Positions 32,540 to 44,815 are shown, counted from the stretch's first letter. The stretch: 64,000 nucleotides of DNA from Bimastos eiseni (GCA_959347315.1 OY365810.1:19728358-19792357); one strand, 5' to 3'. Notes: generated by a model not told the origin, from the letters alone. Translations and numbers: made by a program.

Positions 32540-32959
32540 ATGGCAAAGGTCCCTGAGCAGAAGAGACAAAGCATTGTTTTTGCGTTGACGGACCACGATT
32601 TGGGTAATGAAGGTCTTGTCGAAATCGATGTAAATGATTCAAGTGAGGAATTAACAACAGATGTCGACTACTCACTTTATCAGAACCAAGTCGATTTGAC
32701 AACGCACGGCAGTCAACATGGCACGAAAGACAATGAGCCTAGCGTCGAGACTGTTGTTCAGGTTCCGAATGAGCAGCGCGTTTCCATCTCAAAGAGGCTC
32801 AGGCGGCAGAAGAACGCAGTGAAGTCCATCGAAGACAGATTTAAAAAGACGATGCAAGACAGACAAATGTTGATCGACTCAATTTTCGTCGATGAACATA
32901 AAGATCTTCACGGAAACTTGCACAACTTGGAAATCGTTGCAAGTGATAAAGGCAAGTAG
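32540..32959 (+). CDS. Unassigned 139-codon ORF, possible first exon
   Basis: Starts at an ATG after an in-frame TAA and ends at TAG. The protein is hydrophilic: an acidic first half (EGLVEIDVNDSSEELTTDVD) and a basic helical segment at about residues 88-115 (ISKRLRRQKNAVKS, KTMQDRQMLIDSI) that could form a coiled coil. I recognise no family. Near the end the sequence AAAG/GCAAGT is a good GC-type splice donor, so this could be the 5' exon of a spliced gene; equally it may be a short intronless ORF or a transposon gag-like piece. No neighbouring exon was found. Composition looks like coding DNA. Confidence 0.4.
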   Translation: MAKVPEQKRQSIVFALTDHDLGNEGLVEIDVNDSSEELTTDVDYSLYQNQVDLTTHGSQHGTKDNEPSVETVVQVPNEQRVSISKRLRRQKNAVKSIEDRFKKTMQDRQMLIDSIFVDEHKDLHGNLHNLEIVASDKGK

Positions 32960-33226
32960 CTTATGCATGCGTCACTTTATCGGGCGTCAGAGCTCACCGT
33001 TCCGCTTAAACTGTCTTTCCCCTTCTCTTCCCCTACCTCTACTTCGCGGTGTATCGATCTCAACTTGTACCATTGGCTCTGTTCGACGTCACTGTCGCAT
33101 TTTACATGCTACATGCATTTTACATGGGCCTACCATGACATTTTTTGCAACGCCTTGAGACCTCATGTGGCATCAGATGCCCCTCTCTGGCTACGGTCTT
33201 CTTACTCTACTGTAAGTATATATTCC

Positions 33227-33270
33227 AATTGTCATCTGTGGATACTATATAGTATCCACAGATAACAATT
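33227..33270. other. 44-bp near-perfect palindrome
   Basis: Two 22-base arms (AATTGTCATCTGTGGATACTAT and its complement with one mismatch) meet without a loop. ATCTGTGGA recurs at about 34168, so it may be the edge of a repeat. Confidence 0.9.
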
Positions 33271-33389
33271 AAAATAGCGCTCAAAATCGAAAAATTTCGG
33301 TCTTTTGCTTTGGCCGGCCTACACAAAAGGTAAATGTTTCATAGTTGGCCTCCGTGAGCAATTGAACAAACTTACATACTCTCCGACCT

Positions 33390-33866
33390 TGTTCAAACAA
33401 CCCCCATCTTATCGTGTGCCTTACACTTTTCTCCAGTCTCATCGTTTCTGAAATTCTCAACCGCTCCTTAGTCTATGCTGCACCAGCACTTTGGAACGGA
33501 CTCCCAAAAAAACTCCGTCAGTTTCCTCAGCCCCACATTTCAACTCCAAATATGACCTCTCCTGCGCTTTGATTAACCTCTGCTACTTTCCATTCACGAC
33601 TAAAAACCGAACTCTTCAATGTGTCCTATCCAGATTCTACTCCTGTGCCACCACATGACCACCCTCATCATCGACTACCACCGTAGCACCATGCTATCTC
33701 CTAGGCTTGACTTCCTTGATTTCGACCGGCACCGAAAGGAAGCGAGAGGATTGGCTATTGTGGACTTGATTTGGCATAGCGCCGATGAATAAGCTGGTCT
33801 CCCTGACGTGGTTTTGTGGGCGCTGAGAAATTTTCGAGGATTTACATTACATTACATTAAAGTTCT
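33390..33866 (+). mobile_element. LINE 3' end with (TTACA)n tail
   Basis: A degraded C-terminal reverse transcriptase tail (APALWNGLPKKLRQFP), a non-coding 3' part containing CGCCGATGAATAAG, and the short tail TTACATTACATTACATTA (33841-33859), typical of CR1/L2-like LINE insertions. Confidence 0.7.
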
Positions 33867-34370
33867 CCTTATTTTTTATTCTTGTATGGTATACATGACG
33901 TGAAAAACGCTAATTTTTATTATATTATTTATTTTATTAGCATGTAAAAAATAACAAAGTTCTAATAATATAACAAATTTCATTGTCCTTTCCCTTGCTG
34001 AGTTACGTTATATTGGTAGATGAAGTGCTTTACAGATTTTTATATTTAACCTATATTTGGCCAGTGTTCTATACGGTTTTCATTAACTTATTAACTTAAT
34101 AAGTAATTAAATAATAAATTTAACTTCTGTCCTTAAAATTAGTTTACAACACCGTTACTGAGAGTCATCTGTGGAATAAATTGAGAACTCTCGATCTTTG
34201 AATTGATGTCTTCGAAAGCTGGGAACCAGCCTACATTAATTTACCAGCAAGAGACCAATTTAGATTTGTGTTTATGTTGACAATTTTCGGGAAATTAATC
34301 GGATAACATTATATTATATTAAAGATCTCAGTTACCATAAATATTAAATTTTGCGTATATATATATATAT

Positions 34371-34946
34371 TGTCACGATGAGGATAACAGGTGATATCGG
34401 AAGGCCTAGATTCGAAGCAGAATCCCAACGACGTCAAATTAACAGCCTGGGGCGAAACACCTCTTCGGAGACAGGGCATGATACCAGAAGACGCGATGAG
34501 CCGGAAATCCCGCGAGAACCGGATTTAACTGGTTGGCCTGCCGTAAACACAAGACAAGCGGAACAGCTGTTAAGAGATGCATGTGTGAACCATGAAGAGC
34601 CGCCGACGTGATTTATGAATAGACACGGTCGCTAGGACCGAGAAAATCAGACAATATAACGGTCCTTTGATGCGAGACTTCAAAGGCCCCTTAATGACCC
34701 TAGGGATCTTAGGCACGGGTTATATATCAGGCGGACTATGCATTATGGATCTTTGAGCCGGTGTAGAACTGCAGACGTGGTCAACGTTTGCTGTCGATTC
34801 TGTCAACACTTATAATCAACGATATTTCAGTTGTACATATGATTTTGACTTACAATTAAAGTTTTCTTACATTAACACCGGTTTGAAATGAATCGTCTGG
34901 AAAAGCCTGTCCTTGATAACCCAAGCAAGGAGGCTAGTCCATGACA
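34371..34946 (+). repeat. Solo LTR of the Gypsy family also seen at 27722-29238
   Basis: TGTCACGATG start, CATGACA end, TATATATC box near 34712 and ATTAAAG near 34855. The stretch 34380-34611 is open (86 codons) by chance, as the homologous LTR is not. The target duplication cannot be read because both flanks are (AT)n. Confidence 0.8.
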
Positions 34947-35129
34947 CACATATATATATACATACATATATATATATATATATTTTACAAAATATGATAA
35001 TATTGAAACTGACAGCCTGAGCAGTGAGCACTATAGACTGTTTTACTTTTATCTCAATTTAACCGAGCAGGGTGATGGCTTTATTGTGAAGAATCTACAA
35101 CTCCGTTATTACAACTCCGATAGTTCCCT

Positions 35130-35480
35130 GAAGTAACGATGTTGTAATTTTTAATGGATTTGTAGTCATGTGTTGAGTTTCTTGTATATATATAAATATA
35201 TGTTTACATATAGACATATATGTTTGTGTATGAAAGGGTTGCTGTCTGACATGTAGGAGTCCATAATAGAGAGTAACTTTAGGTTGACGTTAGGCATTAA
35301 TCAAGGTAGTAAAGGAGTTGTAATTATATGTTGAATTTCTTGTACATGTCTACTACTATATGTTTGTGTGTGTTTGTATGTGTGTATGCGTTGTGTGTGT
35401 GTGTTATTGTGTGTGCGTGCGTGCGTGTGTGTGTGTATGTATGAATGAAAGGGTCGCGTCAGACATGTTGGAGTCCAAAC
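35130..35480. repeat. Imperfect ~190-bp tandem duplication with GT-rich microsatellite
   Basis: Blocks at 35130-35270 and 35315-35480 share GTTGTAATT, TTTCTTGTA and a GAAAGGGT.GC segment. A (GT)n/(GTGC)n run expanded in the second copy (35358-35440). Confidence 0.7.
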
Positions 35481-35877
35481 AGCATGGCTCTGTGTTCACA
35501 ATCTTTACCTCAGAGAGGACGTGAACCAACCAGCAGCTGAGGACAGAGAAGAAATAAACAGTAACTGGACCTAAAAAAAGAAACAGAAACAGTTTCTTTT
35601 GTAAAGTGTTAACAGGACGTTTTTTAAGTTTTGGTTGGAATATCTGTGTCCGTTTTATCACTTACATCATTCTGGCATCTGAATGTAACCAATGAGTTCA
35701 AGATAAGATTCGATGTATAGTTGTTCATGGTTTACCACTCCATGACTTTAAATAAATAATATTAGTTCATTGTACAAATTAAATAATTTATTATTGGAAT
35801 AATTGGGGTTGCTGTACCATATTGTTATGCACACCTAATAATAATTAATCACTAATTATGAACAGTGGCAGTACTTT

Positions 35878-36232
35878 AAACTGCGTATTTCTAAATAAAG
35901 TAACGGAGTGTAAATGTATGTAAATCAAAGTAGATGTATTTTATTAAAATTATCAAAGATCTAGAATGAAATTTCAGGTCAACTCTGTCAAATTTAAGCA
36001 CTATTCAATATTAAGTGGGCTTCAGCCGTTCCATAAAAACTTGTCTGTAAATTATGGATAGTGTATTTTTAAATAAAATGCCTGAGTTGTAAAGGTAAAT
36101 GAAAATACGGAGTTGTATTTTAATAAAAATATTTAAAAAAACTAAAATTAAATTTGAGGCCAACTCTGTGAAATATAAGCACTACTCGATATTAAGTTTG
36201 CTTCAGCAGTTCCCTAAAAATATATCTGTACA
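35878..36232. repeat. 178-bp tandem duplication
   Basis: Two diverged copies: AAATAAA, AACTCTGT, AAGCACTA.TC.ATATTAAGT, TTCAGC.GTTCC and AAAA..T.TCTGTA recur at the same spacing. Confidence 0.8.
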
Positions 36233-36329
36233 TGTTTTTAAAATTTGCATCGTCATTTTTATTCAATTATTTTTTTCTCAATTTGAGCGCTGTTGTGAAA
36301 AATACCCATATAACTGCAAAAAATGGTAG

Positions 36330-36470
36330 GTCGAAATGGGTCCGGATTTGAGCACGACCCAAACCGACCCAACAGAATCTCGACCCGACCCGACCAGGCT
36401 ACATATATTCGTTACCCGACCCTGTCCGACCCGATCCACGGGTCGACCCGACCTGGGGGACAACAGTGTT
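36330..36470. repeat. GACCC-rich repeat
   Basis: Dense CGACCC/CCCGACC motifs on the + strand with an inverted GGGTCGACCC near 36440. It resembles the subterminal repeats of DNA transposons; ends were not defined. Confidence 0.5.
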
Positions 36471-37162
36471 GTCAACTTGTCACGATGTTTCTCGTTGGAA
36501 CAACCTTACATAGGCCTACTCACTGCCATACCTATACATGTATGTAGTTGCGAATATTTGCTATGTGCTTTTTCTGATAGCCTAGGTTCAGTTGACATCG
36601 AAATGTTAATACATGAATGGGATTTTGCTGATTCGTGCAGCGAAAAACTTAACCAAACTGCTTGATTTACCTCTTGTAGAAATTTGTCATCAGCCACGAC
36701 ATAAAACAAATTCCGTCGATCATGATCAGAATCTGGAAGAGGGTAGAACAGAACGAGACATTATAGAGAAGCAGCGGGATGCGTGCTCGAATGCATGCTT
36801 TAAGAAGCATGGTCGCCATCACGCCGATTTAAAGGATGCGAGAGGCTTGAAGCCAACGATGAAACGCATTCTTCCAATGACGATCATGAGACTCTTGTAG
36901 TTAGAGGCATCTCGCCCTTGACTTTATATTGCTGCCTCTTGTACGAAGCATATTCACAACCGACTCAATGTCATTTTCTTTAGCTATTTTCTCCTTACGC
37001 GAAAAAATAAACAAGCAAAGTATTTAAATAAACGTCTTAATTGGTCTTGGTCTCTATAGTCTTTTTGTTATTTATATGCTTTCATAAATAGGCCCGGATA
37101 TGAATTAATGTTGTAGTTTATTTTCTGGGGGACCAAAAGTCAGTCCACATAAATTCAGAGCA

Positions 37163-37890
37163 GTGGTCTCGAGACCGCGGTCTTCATCTCGAGACGGCCT
37201 CGAGATCGGAAAACTACGGTCTTGGTCTCGAGTGTATCGGTCTTGGTCTTAGACCATCGGTCTTGGTCTCGGTCTCGAATGCGTCGGTCTTGGTCTTGGT
37301 CTCAGACCATTGATCTTGGGATTGGTCTCCGTCTTAAATCAGCGTTCTTGGTCATTTGCCGTATCAGAGCTTATTATTGGTCATTTTCCGTATCAGACCG
37401 TATTATTCGATAAGCCCTTTTCGATTATTTTTTCCCTATTATTAGATTCACTGGATGGGCCCTATGCGATTGTCATCGATTTATGGCGAGCTAACCGTCT
37501 TTATATAGCCTACATGTACATGTTACTATGGGCAGAAAAAATGCATTTGCAACGGAGCCAGCCATTTCAAAATTTGCTTTAACAAATTTCAAGGTTTTTG
37601 AATAATCTAATAATTATGTGGTCGGCCACGGCTAGACACTGGTAATTTAAACCTACAACTTCGAGGTCCGTGGTACAAGCTAGGACACCATTCAAACGGA
37701 ACGTTAATCTACTGGTTCAGATGTCTTAATACTCTTAAAGTATTTACCTGTCATATACTGTAAGTAATATATTCTCAGGCCGAAGCCAAGTCCGCAAAAC
37801 TTCAGAGTAGCCGGTAAAATTGTTTTCTTGACCATTATTAAGATTACTATTATTCAGCAATAAAATAAATTATGTGTGCTTTGCTTTGAT
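37163..37890 (+). mobile_element. GGTCTC-rich non-autonomous element (left end and body)
   Basis: Begins CAGTGGTCTCGAGACC with a dense set of GGTCTTGGTCTC motifs to 37330. Its body (37460-37860) is homologous, inverted, to 46080-46390. The right end is lost. A ~125-bp segment (37572-37699) is absent from the other copy and looks like a later insertion. Confidence 0.7.
37572..37699 (-). mobile_element. Possible tRNA-like SINE fragment
   Basis: Present here but not in the copy at 46080-46390, and bounded by similar CATTTCAAA/CATTCAAAC strings. On the minus strand it reads GTCCTAGCTTGTACCACGG and AGGTTTAAATTACC, loosely like tRNA A and B boxes. Confidence 0.4.
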
Positions 37891-38714
37891 TATGATTTAA
37901 ATTAATTCACTTGAAATAATTTTTTGGAGGTATTATCAAGATGCTTGATTTCATTCTCTATATTACGTGTAAATAGTTTGTTTGCTTAAATACCAAATTG
38001 CAGTTGTAGTATACATTTTGTATACATCATACGCTATTAATAGGTAGAGTTGTACCGCGAACCTATCGATAAATAGGGCCTACATGATAGTGCAATATTA
38101 AACCAATCCATTCTGTGTGATACTGTAATGCTCATTTCTAGTGCAAAACATGAGGGAAACTAAAATGGCACTTTTAAATAGGGGGTACGTCGCTACCATG
38201 TATTATCATGCTGTATTAGTAGGCCTACCCAATTAGTTACCGTAATCGATACAAGTGAATTTAGCGCCAATAAAAGTCCGATTATTAAGATGCAGAGGAG
38301 CACCATACACCCGGTCTAATCATAAATAGCACCAGAGAGCACACAATTTTCAGATAGCCTTTAATTGCTACATAGCTAATTTGGCGTATGAGGTTTTTTT
38401 ACTGCAGTTCTTGAAATGGTTGAAGGCAAGCTGAACCACTACTATTAAAGTGCTAACTCACATTGTATTGTTATAAAAGTTTCAAATTGTGCAATACAAT
38501 TATGTGGATTGTATGTCTTTTAATGTGCTTATAGACTGGGGTGGGGTAGACGGGTAGGTAGCGTATCTGTTATATAATATAGGGGTGGGGGTCACAGCAG
38601 CTGTTATATAACGTTATTAGGGGTAGGATGGGGCAAAAATTGAGATTTTATGCCTTATATAATAACTATATTAGCTGGTAGTTTTAAAGCAGTAGAACAC
38701 AAACCGTCTTCCTT

Positions 38715-39195
38715 TACACCCCCGGACATTGCCGCCCCCCGGACATCACAATATTTCCAGAGTCAAATATACATACATACATACCTACATGTATACATAC
38801 ATACATGTATACATATATACATACAATCATACATACATGTATACATGTGTACTTATATGCCTGTATGCATACATACATACATACATGTATACATGCATAT
38901 ATGTATACATATATATATACATACCCACATACATATATACATACATACTTTGTATGTATACATGCATATACATACATATATATATACATACCCACATACA
39001 TATATACATACATACATATATATATGCCTATATGCATACATACATACATACTTTAATGCCTATATGCATACATGCATCATCGCATACATAATTATATACA
39101 TACATACATACACATTCATACTTTAATTGTGTAAATGGAATGGGGTAGTGTCCAAGGGGTAATGTCCTAGGAGGGTAATGTCCGGGGGGGGGGCG
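38715..39195. mobile_element. Element with CCGGACATTACC-type inverted ends around a CATA microsatellite
   Basis: The left end has CCCCCGGACATTGCC and CCCCCCGGACATC. The right end (39145-39195) has the inverse GGTAATGTCC repeats and GGGGG. The interior 38765-39115 is almost entirely CATA/TATG microsatellite. Confidence 0.6.
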
Positions 39196-40079
39196 TATTT
39201 GTAGACCGCACAGTACCAGAACTCCTATGCTTTCTCGACCAATCAAGAACTAGTTATAAATAACTAGCTTGACCTAGTTTTGACGTACTAATCTGTGCTG
39301 TGTATCACTTGCTTTATGTAGGAGTCATCTTGCACAGTTACTTGATTACTTGCACAGTTTTCGTGTTATCACACTGCTATGCTGTAAACTGTTTATTAAA
39401 CTGGTTGTTGTTCATAAACTATGCCAGTATGTCCATTGTCCATATCTTCAACAAGACTTAACAGATTCATTGAAGAAATGGATTTTTCCAGTGTTTTAGG
39501 CCTAGGCCAATGTAATTTTATGTATGAATGATAACTGTAGGCCTAGGCTAAATCAAGAACTTTTGACAACACCTATTAATGATCAAAGCGTCAATCAGCA
39601 GCTTGGTGTTAATTAGTGGGCATGCAATATATATAGGAAATTTGAGTAGTTAAACCCAAGTTGAAAAGGAATAATTATGGCACTGTGATCCTTCGAATTT
39701 CACTGAAAGGCCATTCAATGCCAGAATAGTCGTTTTCTTCGGGAGGATAACCATAGCCATTGATAGGACACTGCTCCACAACTCAGGTGGTTCATGTGTA
39801 AAGTCAGAGAAAATAGGCCTACATGCCCTACAACCAATATAAGCTTTCTATGACTTTTAGACAATGACAATTTTCAAATAAAGCGACTTATAATTTATGG
39901 ATTTTTAGCACGACAGGTAAGTAGGCATTTCGTTGAATTAGTCGTAAACATACATGAAGGACTTAGGTTTTACCACACTGCATCACGCGCCTTACCCCAC
40001 CAAAACTGGGTTGCGCTAAATAGGTCATGCTGGCTAATTATAGCATAGGATTTCTGGCACTGTGTGGTCTACGAATACG

Positions 40080-40125
40080 CGTCCGGGGGGGGGGGGTAAT
40101 GTCCGGGGGGTAATGTTCTAGACCC
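40080..40125. repeat. Further GTCCGGGGGGTAATG terminal motif
   Basis: The same motif pair as at 39145-39195; probably the end of a longer or second copy of that element. Confidence 0.55.
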
Positions 40126-40129
40126 GTTT

Positions 40130-41650
40130 TAAGCTAACTACAGTATTTCACATTAACATGTTTTACAAGAATTTCTCTTATTTCACAACAAACATGGACG
40201 TTGACCATATAATCTCATGAGCAAATTTGCTATGTAATTGTTTCATTAAAATTTGCCCATACTATTGTAAGGAAGTGGGTTCCTCTCAGAACTCTAGAGA
40301 ATGCCTAAGTCATTATACCTGTTAAATGGCATACCTGAATATTGTTGCACGGTAAGAACCAGAGTAAAGCGGTCATAGAGGGGTTGGGGCTTATGAGCCA
40401 GGGTTAAAGAATGAGGAAAGCAGCCAGTACAGCGAGTACACGGCTGGATGACCAACAGTGGGCGGCTGGGATGCAAGTGGGTCCGAGAGAGAGGTGATTG
40501 TCGAGGCAAGAATGACAGGGGTGAAAGAGACAGAGACAGACAGACAGACAGACAGACAAAGACACAGTAAGAGAATGGGCATTCTGTTACTGGCTGGATA
40601 TACCCTTAGTAGCCATCCTGCAAATAGTGCATCTGAGCAGCTATTGGCAACATACCTGGACGAGGATTTGAAGAAGCACAGTTGATGCAGACAGCAAAAG
40701 TTGAGATATACACAGTGATATTTTATAAAGCATAGTGAGCCAATATTATCAAACATCCACTTTGGTTGATATGAGGCAACTGATAGCTTCAAAGTTGTTT
40801 AAGGGGCTGTGATGGTTTCTGGCACTCTATCTAAGAGCAGTTAGAACTCTGCAGTGTCTGGCATTAATATGCTTGCATTTATCACTAATAGAGTAGACAG
40901 ATAAATACCATCCAATAGTTTGCATTTAACTATATTTAGGCTTATAAAAAGATAGAGTGCCATTAAACATGACACCACTTTAGCAGAGGTCTCCCCATTT
41001 GATCATTCTAGAGTTTGTAGGCTAGACATTTTTGTAGTTGTAACAAGTTGGCATATGTTACTGCTAAAACTGTGCTAGTAGTTCTTGTCATTGTTAGTTT
41101 ACAATAAGATATGTCATCGTGTTTCTGATCATTTTTATTACTTATGGTGTACATCAGCAATTAATAATGACAATAAATTTGCATACTGCTTAGTGACTAT
41201 CAATGCACCATGACATAACCAGAGCTGGTAGTAACCCTAGGCAGGCCATTGACAGGTGACCTATACAATGGTTACAATGGCCAGATGCCCAGTGCAAAGG
41301 TCCCCTACTGTTATGGCACAGACCCCATTGTCTATTATTAAGGGGGCGCGCTGCCTTCATTCTATTGTTGTGTAGGCCTGTTAGGCTATAGCCTAGGGTT
41401 ACTTCAGCCAATCGCAGTGTTGCACTGGCTTCCACTCCAGTCAGCTAGGGCTACACAGGCTATAGGCTAGGTTTAGAATGGCCTGAAATAAAGGAAATTA
41501 GGTTTGGCCAGCCCACAAAGTCCAAGGGTCATGACCTAGATACAAAGTACACGGCACAGAAGACAATGAATGATGTCATAGGCAGTCACGTGACAGGGCA
41601 AAGTACAAATATCCCAGTCCAAGTAATACCAGCACTACTGAAATCGGTTT
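40130..41650. other. Non-coding stretch
   Basis: Contains only a short (CAGA)n run at 40533-40560. No gene or complete element was recognised. Confidence 0.5.
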
Positions 41651-41654
41651 TCGG

Positions 41655-41945
41655 GTACCTGTCAAAACACCTGGGGCTACCCTCGACAGCAAGCTCACAT
41701 TTCGACCTCACATAACAAGCCTTTGTAAATCTTCTTTCTACCACATCAGGGCAATACGTCACATAAGGTCGGCTCAAACTCAAAATATGTCTGAAACTAT
41801 AGCCTGCTCAGCTGTCTCCTCTCGCCTCGATTATGCTAATTCACTTTTTGTCGGTCTCTCAGACCTTGAACTCAAAAGGCTTCAATGTATCCAAAATATG
41901 TTAGCTCGAGTAGTACTACGTGTCCCACTACGAACATGCCGGGCG
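41655..41945 (+). pseudogene. L2/CR1-like LINE reverse transcriptase fragment
   Basis: Broken frames give LDSKLTFRPHITSLCKSSFY, HIRAIRHIRS, then TIACSAVSSRLDYANSLFVG and LKRLQCIQNMLARVVLR, the thumb/C-terminal block of L2/CR1-type RTs. It is 5' and 3' truncated. Confidence 0.85.
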
Positions 41946-42021
41946 GTCGGGTACCTGACCCTGCGGATCAATGGGCACCTGGGTCGTGATTTCAACATCT
42001 TTTGACAGCCTTAGCTGTAAT

Positions 42022-42140
42022 ATAGGCTTACTAGAAAATGTTGCAAAATTACAAGCACTAAACGTACATCATACATGCTACATCACTCACTTATCAAAGT
42101 TTTCATCGATTCATCATCATTCCTCCCTGTCTGAATGATC
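42022..42140. repeat. Dispersed repeat shared with 51665-51785
   Basis: About 110 bp with common blocks TACTAGAAAATGTT, CATCATACATG.TACATCAC and ATCAAAGTTTTCATC. It may be subterminal DNA of the hAT family represented at 42440 and 51580. Confidence 0.65.
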
Positions 42141-42439
42141 CATTAGATTGAGGTTTGGACTATGAAGTGCCTGGCTCAGTTCTGATATTGGGCGGAGAAT
42201 GGCATACAAAACGGATATTATTGATTGAAACTTGTCATCTAAGCTTCTCGCAAACAAAATCTAAGTTCATATCTGTAAGCTCTGAACGGATTGCTGGAAA
42301 TTTTTTTAAGAAAGTACGTAAGTGTCTAGTTCTGGCAATGAAACGAGTGCCACTGATAGACAGCCGACATTGGTAACGTGATTCCTTTTCAGTTAGCTTA
42401 GCTTTGTCGATTTTATTTGCATTTGACTCAGTTTCAGAT

Positions 42440-43290
42440 AAATCTAGTCCGGTTATACATCCAGAAGTATATCCTACAGTGCCTCTCCAGTTGATGACTG
42501 CGACTCAATCATAGCAATCAGATTCTCTTCCGGGCTACCAGTCTTTTCATTTGCATGTCTAATGCTGATTGCGAGCTGCATTTTTGTGCTTGAATCTGTT
42601 GTTTTAGTCCATTATAAGGCTTCTTTTTCAGGATATCAGCTGGAGTATTTCATCCATGACTAGATTATCAATCATTTGAATGAAATCGTTTTGAATTTTC
42701 CAAGTCATATATGTTGCATTTTTTGGACATGCAGACATGAATTTATCAAGATCTAGCATAAAGTTTCTAAAAGTACGCAGAAAGCTTTGAAAAGTTATGT
42801 TCGGTGTCGCAGGCCATCGATCAATAGAAAACATTATTTTAATGCGTTTTCTGTTGGTTCTTTTTTTAGATAACTGCATTTGACTAGTTTTTCTCGAACA
42901 GTGTTTTTTTTTCTCACAGTTCTCACTTGAAGTAATTATGCTGTTGACATCATTGTAGCAGCGCATGTGATCTGCTGACACTTCGTGTTATTTGCTTTTT
43001 CTAAAAACTTTTGCCAGCTATTTCCAAGCTTGAATTCATCATTTTTTTTCCAACAGACGGCTTCAGCAGCTTGAAGTAGAAACATTGAGCCCCGTCATTT
43101 CCTCACTGTAATCCAGCAATTAAATCTCTCATACCAAGAATTCTGAAACAATCGATTGTCACTGTTTTTCTGAAAAGGTCCTTGAAATTTCCTTGGCCCA
43201 ATACATTACATTTCCGCTTTACCAGCAAGTGAACAGGAAAAAATTGCCATGATGGCGGAAACTTACTGATTCAATAGTCAAAACACGAAA
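42440..43290 (-). pseudogene. hAT transposase relic (ZMYM1-like), N-terminal and DDE-proximal part
   Basis: Minus-strand pieces in different frames include TWKIQNDFIQMIDNLVMDEI (42628-42981), then TDSSTKMQLAISIRHANEK and ENLIAMIESQSSTGEAL to about 42480. The second block resembles the D-(x)-S-x-x-EQ-LS...F.G..E..STTGEAL region of ZMYM1-like hAT transposases; the expected catalytic Asp is in TDSST. Several stops. An upstream weak block near 43150-43200 may be the N terminus. Confidence 0.6.
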
Positions 43291-43624
43291 CAATTGCGAG
43301 CGGATAAATAGGAGATTGTGACGACTCGAGCGGTTGTGTGTTGATTATTAATGTTACTGAAGGTACATTACAGTCTTCCGTTCGCCCTACGTATATGTTC
43401 CTGTCCCCCAGACGTAAGACCCATCCCTTGTTCGCGACTCATTTGATGCTCGCTCCATCCTTCCATCAACCCGTCATCAAGGCCTGCCGACTCAGAGCCT
43501 AACGCGTTGTATGACGTGTAATCGAAAAATGCTGCATGCCGGGATACTTTGACGGTAGTATACAACGACGGATATAAATATCATGATCTTACAATTAAGA
43601 TTATCGTATTGTTACCATTTACAA

Positions 43625-44265
43625 AATGGTAATTATAAGCACCAGCAAACCACCCAACAAACGACCTACCAACCCACCCTCCAAATCACCTACCAACACC
43701 TACCAATTAACCCATCCAAAATACCAACCAAACCATTTGCGCCTTTGAGTAGTCGTCTTGAAAGGGCGCTATATTAAATTCATATAAATTCAAATTCAAC
43801 GCACCAAACCACCAGCCACACCACCCACCAAACCACACACCAAAACACCAAGCAAACCCTCCAGCAAACCACTCAGCCTCTGACGTCGAATTTCGTCTTC
43901 GTTGCGATTCGCATGGATAGCCTCGTCGCGCGGTGAATTGACGCCGGTCGCTACTTAAGTGCATCTCTATAGTTTCTGAAGGCGTATAGGGTAGATGCGC
44001 CCCGCCGTCCTCCCTCCAGTTCGTCGTTAGCTGTCCTCCATGCAGCCTCTGAGTTCCGATGCATTTCATGAGCTCCTTTGCAAAAGCCCCAGTCGTGACA
44101 CCCATCAAACATCCCAACAAAGCACCCGCTAAGACATCCATCGAATCACCCTCCAAACCACCCGTCAAAACACCCATGTAAACACCTATCAAAACACCCA
44201 TAAAGTCATTCAGCAAAACACCCATCAAACCTCCCACCACCAAGGCACCTACCAAACCTGTCATC
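43625..44265. repeat. Degenerate ~11-12-bp C/A-rich minisatellite in three blocks
   Basis: Units like CCACCCATCAAA or CACCTACCAAC at 43625-43745, 43800-43880 and 44095-44265. The intervening DNA is non-repetitive and includes a CGCTATATTAAATTCAT motif at 43766, resembling SINE/LINE tails. The minus-strand open frame at 43707-44264 gives Gly/Val/Leu-rich repeats and is a composition effect. Confidence 0.75.
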
Positions 44266-44624
44266 TTTGTGCGTGCAGTTGCCGTGGTCCGTCAGCATAT
44301 CCCACAATTCCCGGGAATACGATTAACAAGCGCCAGGCTGAATGGTCATTCTTTCCGTATAAATATTTTTAGCCCGTCATCGTTTCCGGGCGTCGTTCAT
44401 TCAAACTCCTCGAGATTGACAGGCGAACTGAACGCTCGATGAATTTATTTCACTTCACAGGCGTAACGTGAACATCTTCCGCCTCTCTCGGGTCGCTTTA
44501 GCGTCCTCTGGCGGCCGATTACTGCGTCGTCATCGTGGTCCTCGTGGAGATTGAACTAATAGCAGTTCTTGCACCCCACCTCACCCCACCCAAAAAACTC
44601 AGCGGATTTGGTTGAATTGTACGG

Positions 44625-44650
44625 GTCGTACAATTTAGAAATTGTACGAC
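44625..44650. other. Perfect inverted repeat, 12-bp arms
   Basis: GTCGTACAATTT, a 2-base centre, then AAATTGTACGAC. Confidence 0.9.
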
Positions 44651-44689
44651 TTTTTTGAAACATTGAGCCCCATGGTTGGACATACAACT

Positions 44690-44800
44690 TCCTGTTAGTT
44701 TATAATATTTTAATTTCCTTTTTGTTGCATTCCCCAGGTGGCAACTAAATCAGTAATTTTCCTGTTTGAATTGACCCACCCACTTTCCGGTAAACAGCAC
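44690..44800. repeat. Fragment of the repeat family found at 48243 and 55024
   Basis: Shares GTTGCATTCCCCAGGTGGCA, AAATCAGTAATTTTCC and CCCACTTTCCGGTAAAC with the internal part of those elements. Confidence 0.75.
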
Positions 44801-44815
44801 TCCCTAGTTGTGCCA

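Noticed and set aside
34351..34611. 86-codon frame with polar composition
   Set aside because: It lies inside a solo LTR; the homologous LTR at 28960-29238 does not keep the frame.
36613..36900. 95-codon plus-strand frame as a possible host gene exon
   Set aside because: No family recognised, no convincing splice sites in phase, and adjacent frames carry stops.
38650..39126. Several overlapping Tyr/His/Ile/Thr- or Tyr/Met/Cys-rich frames on both strands
   Set aside because: They are translations of the CATA microsatellite.
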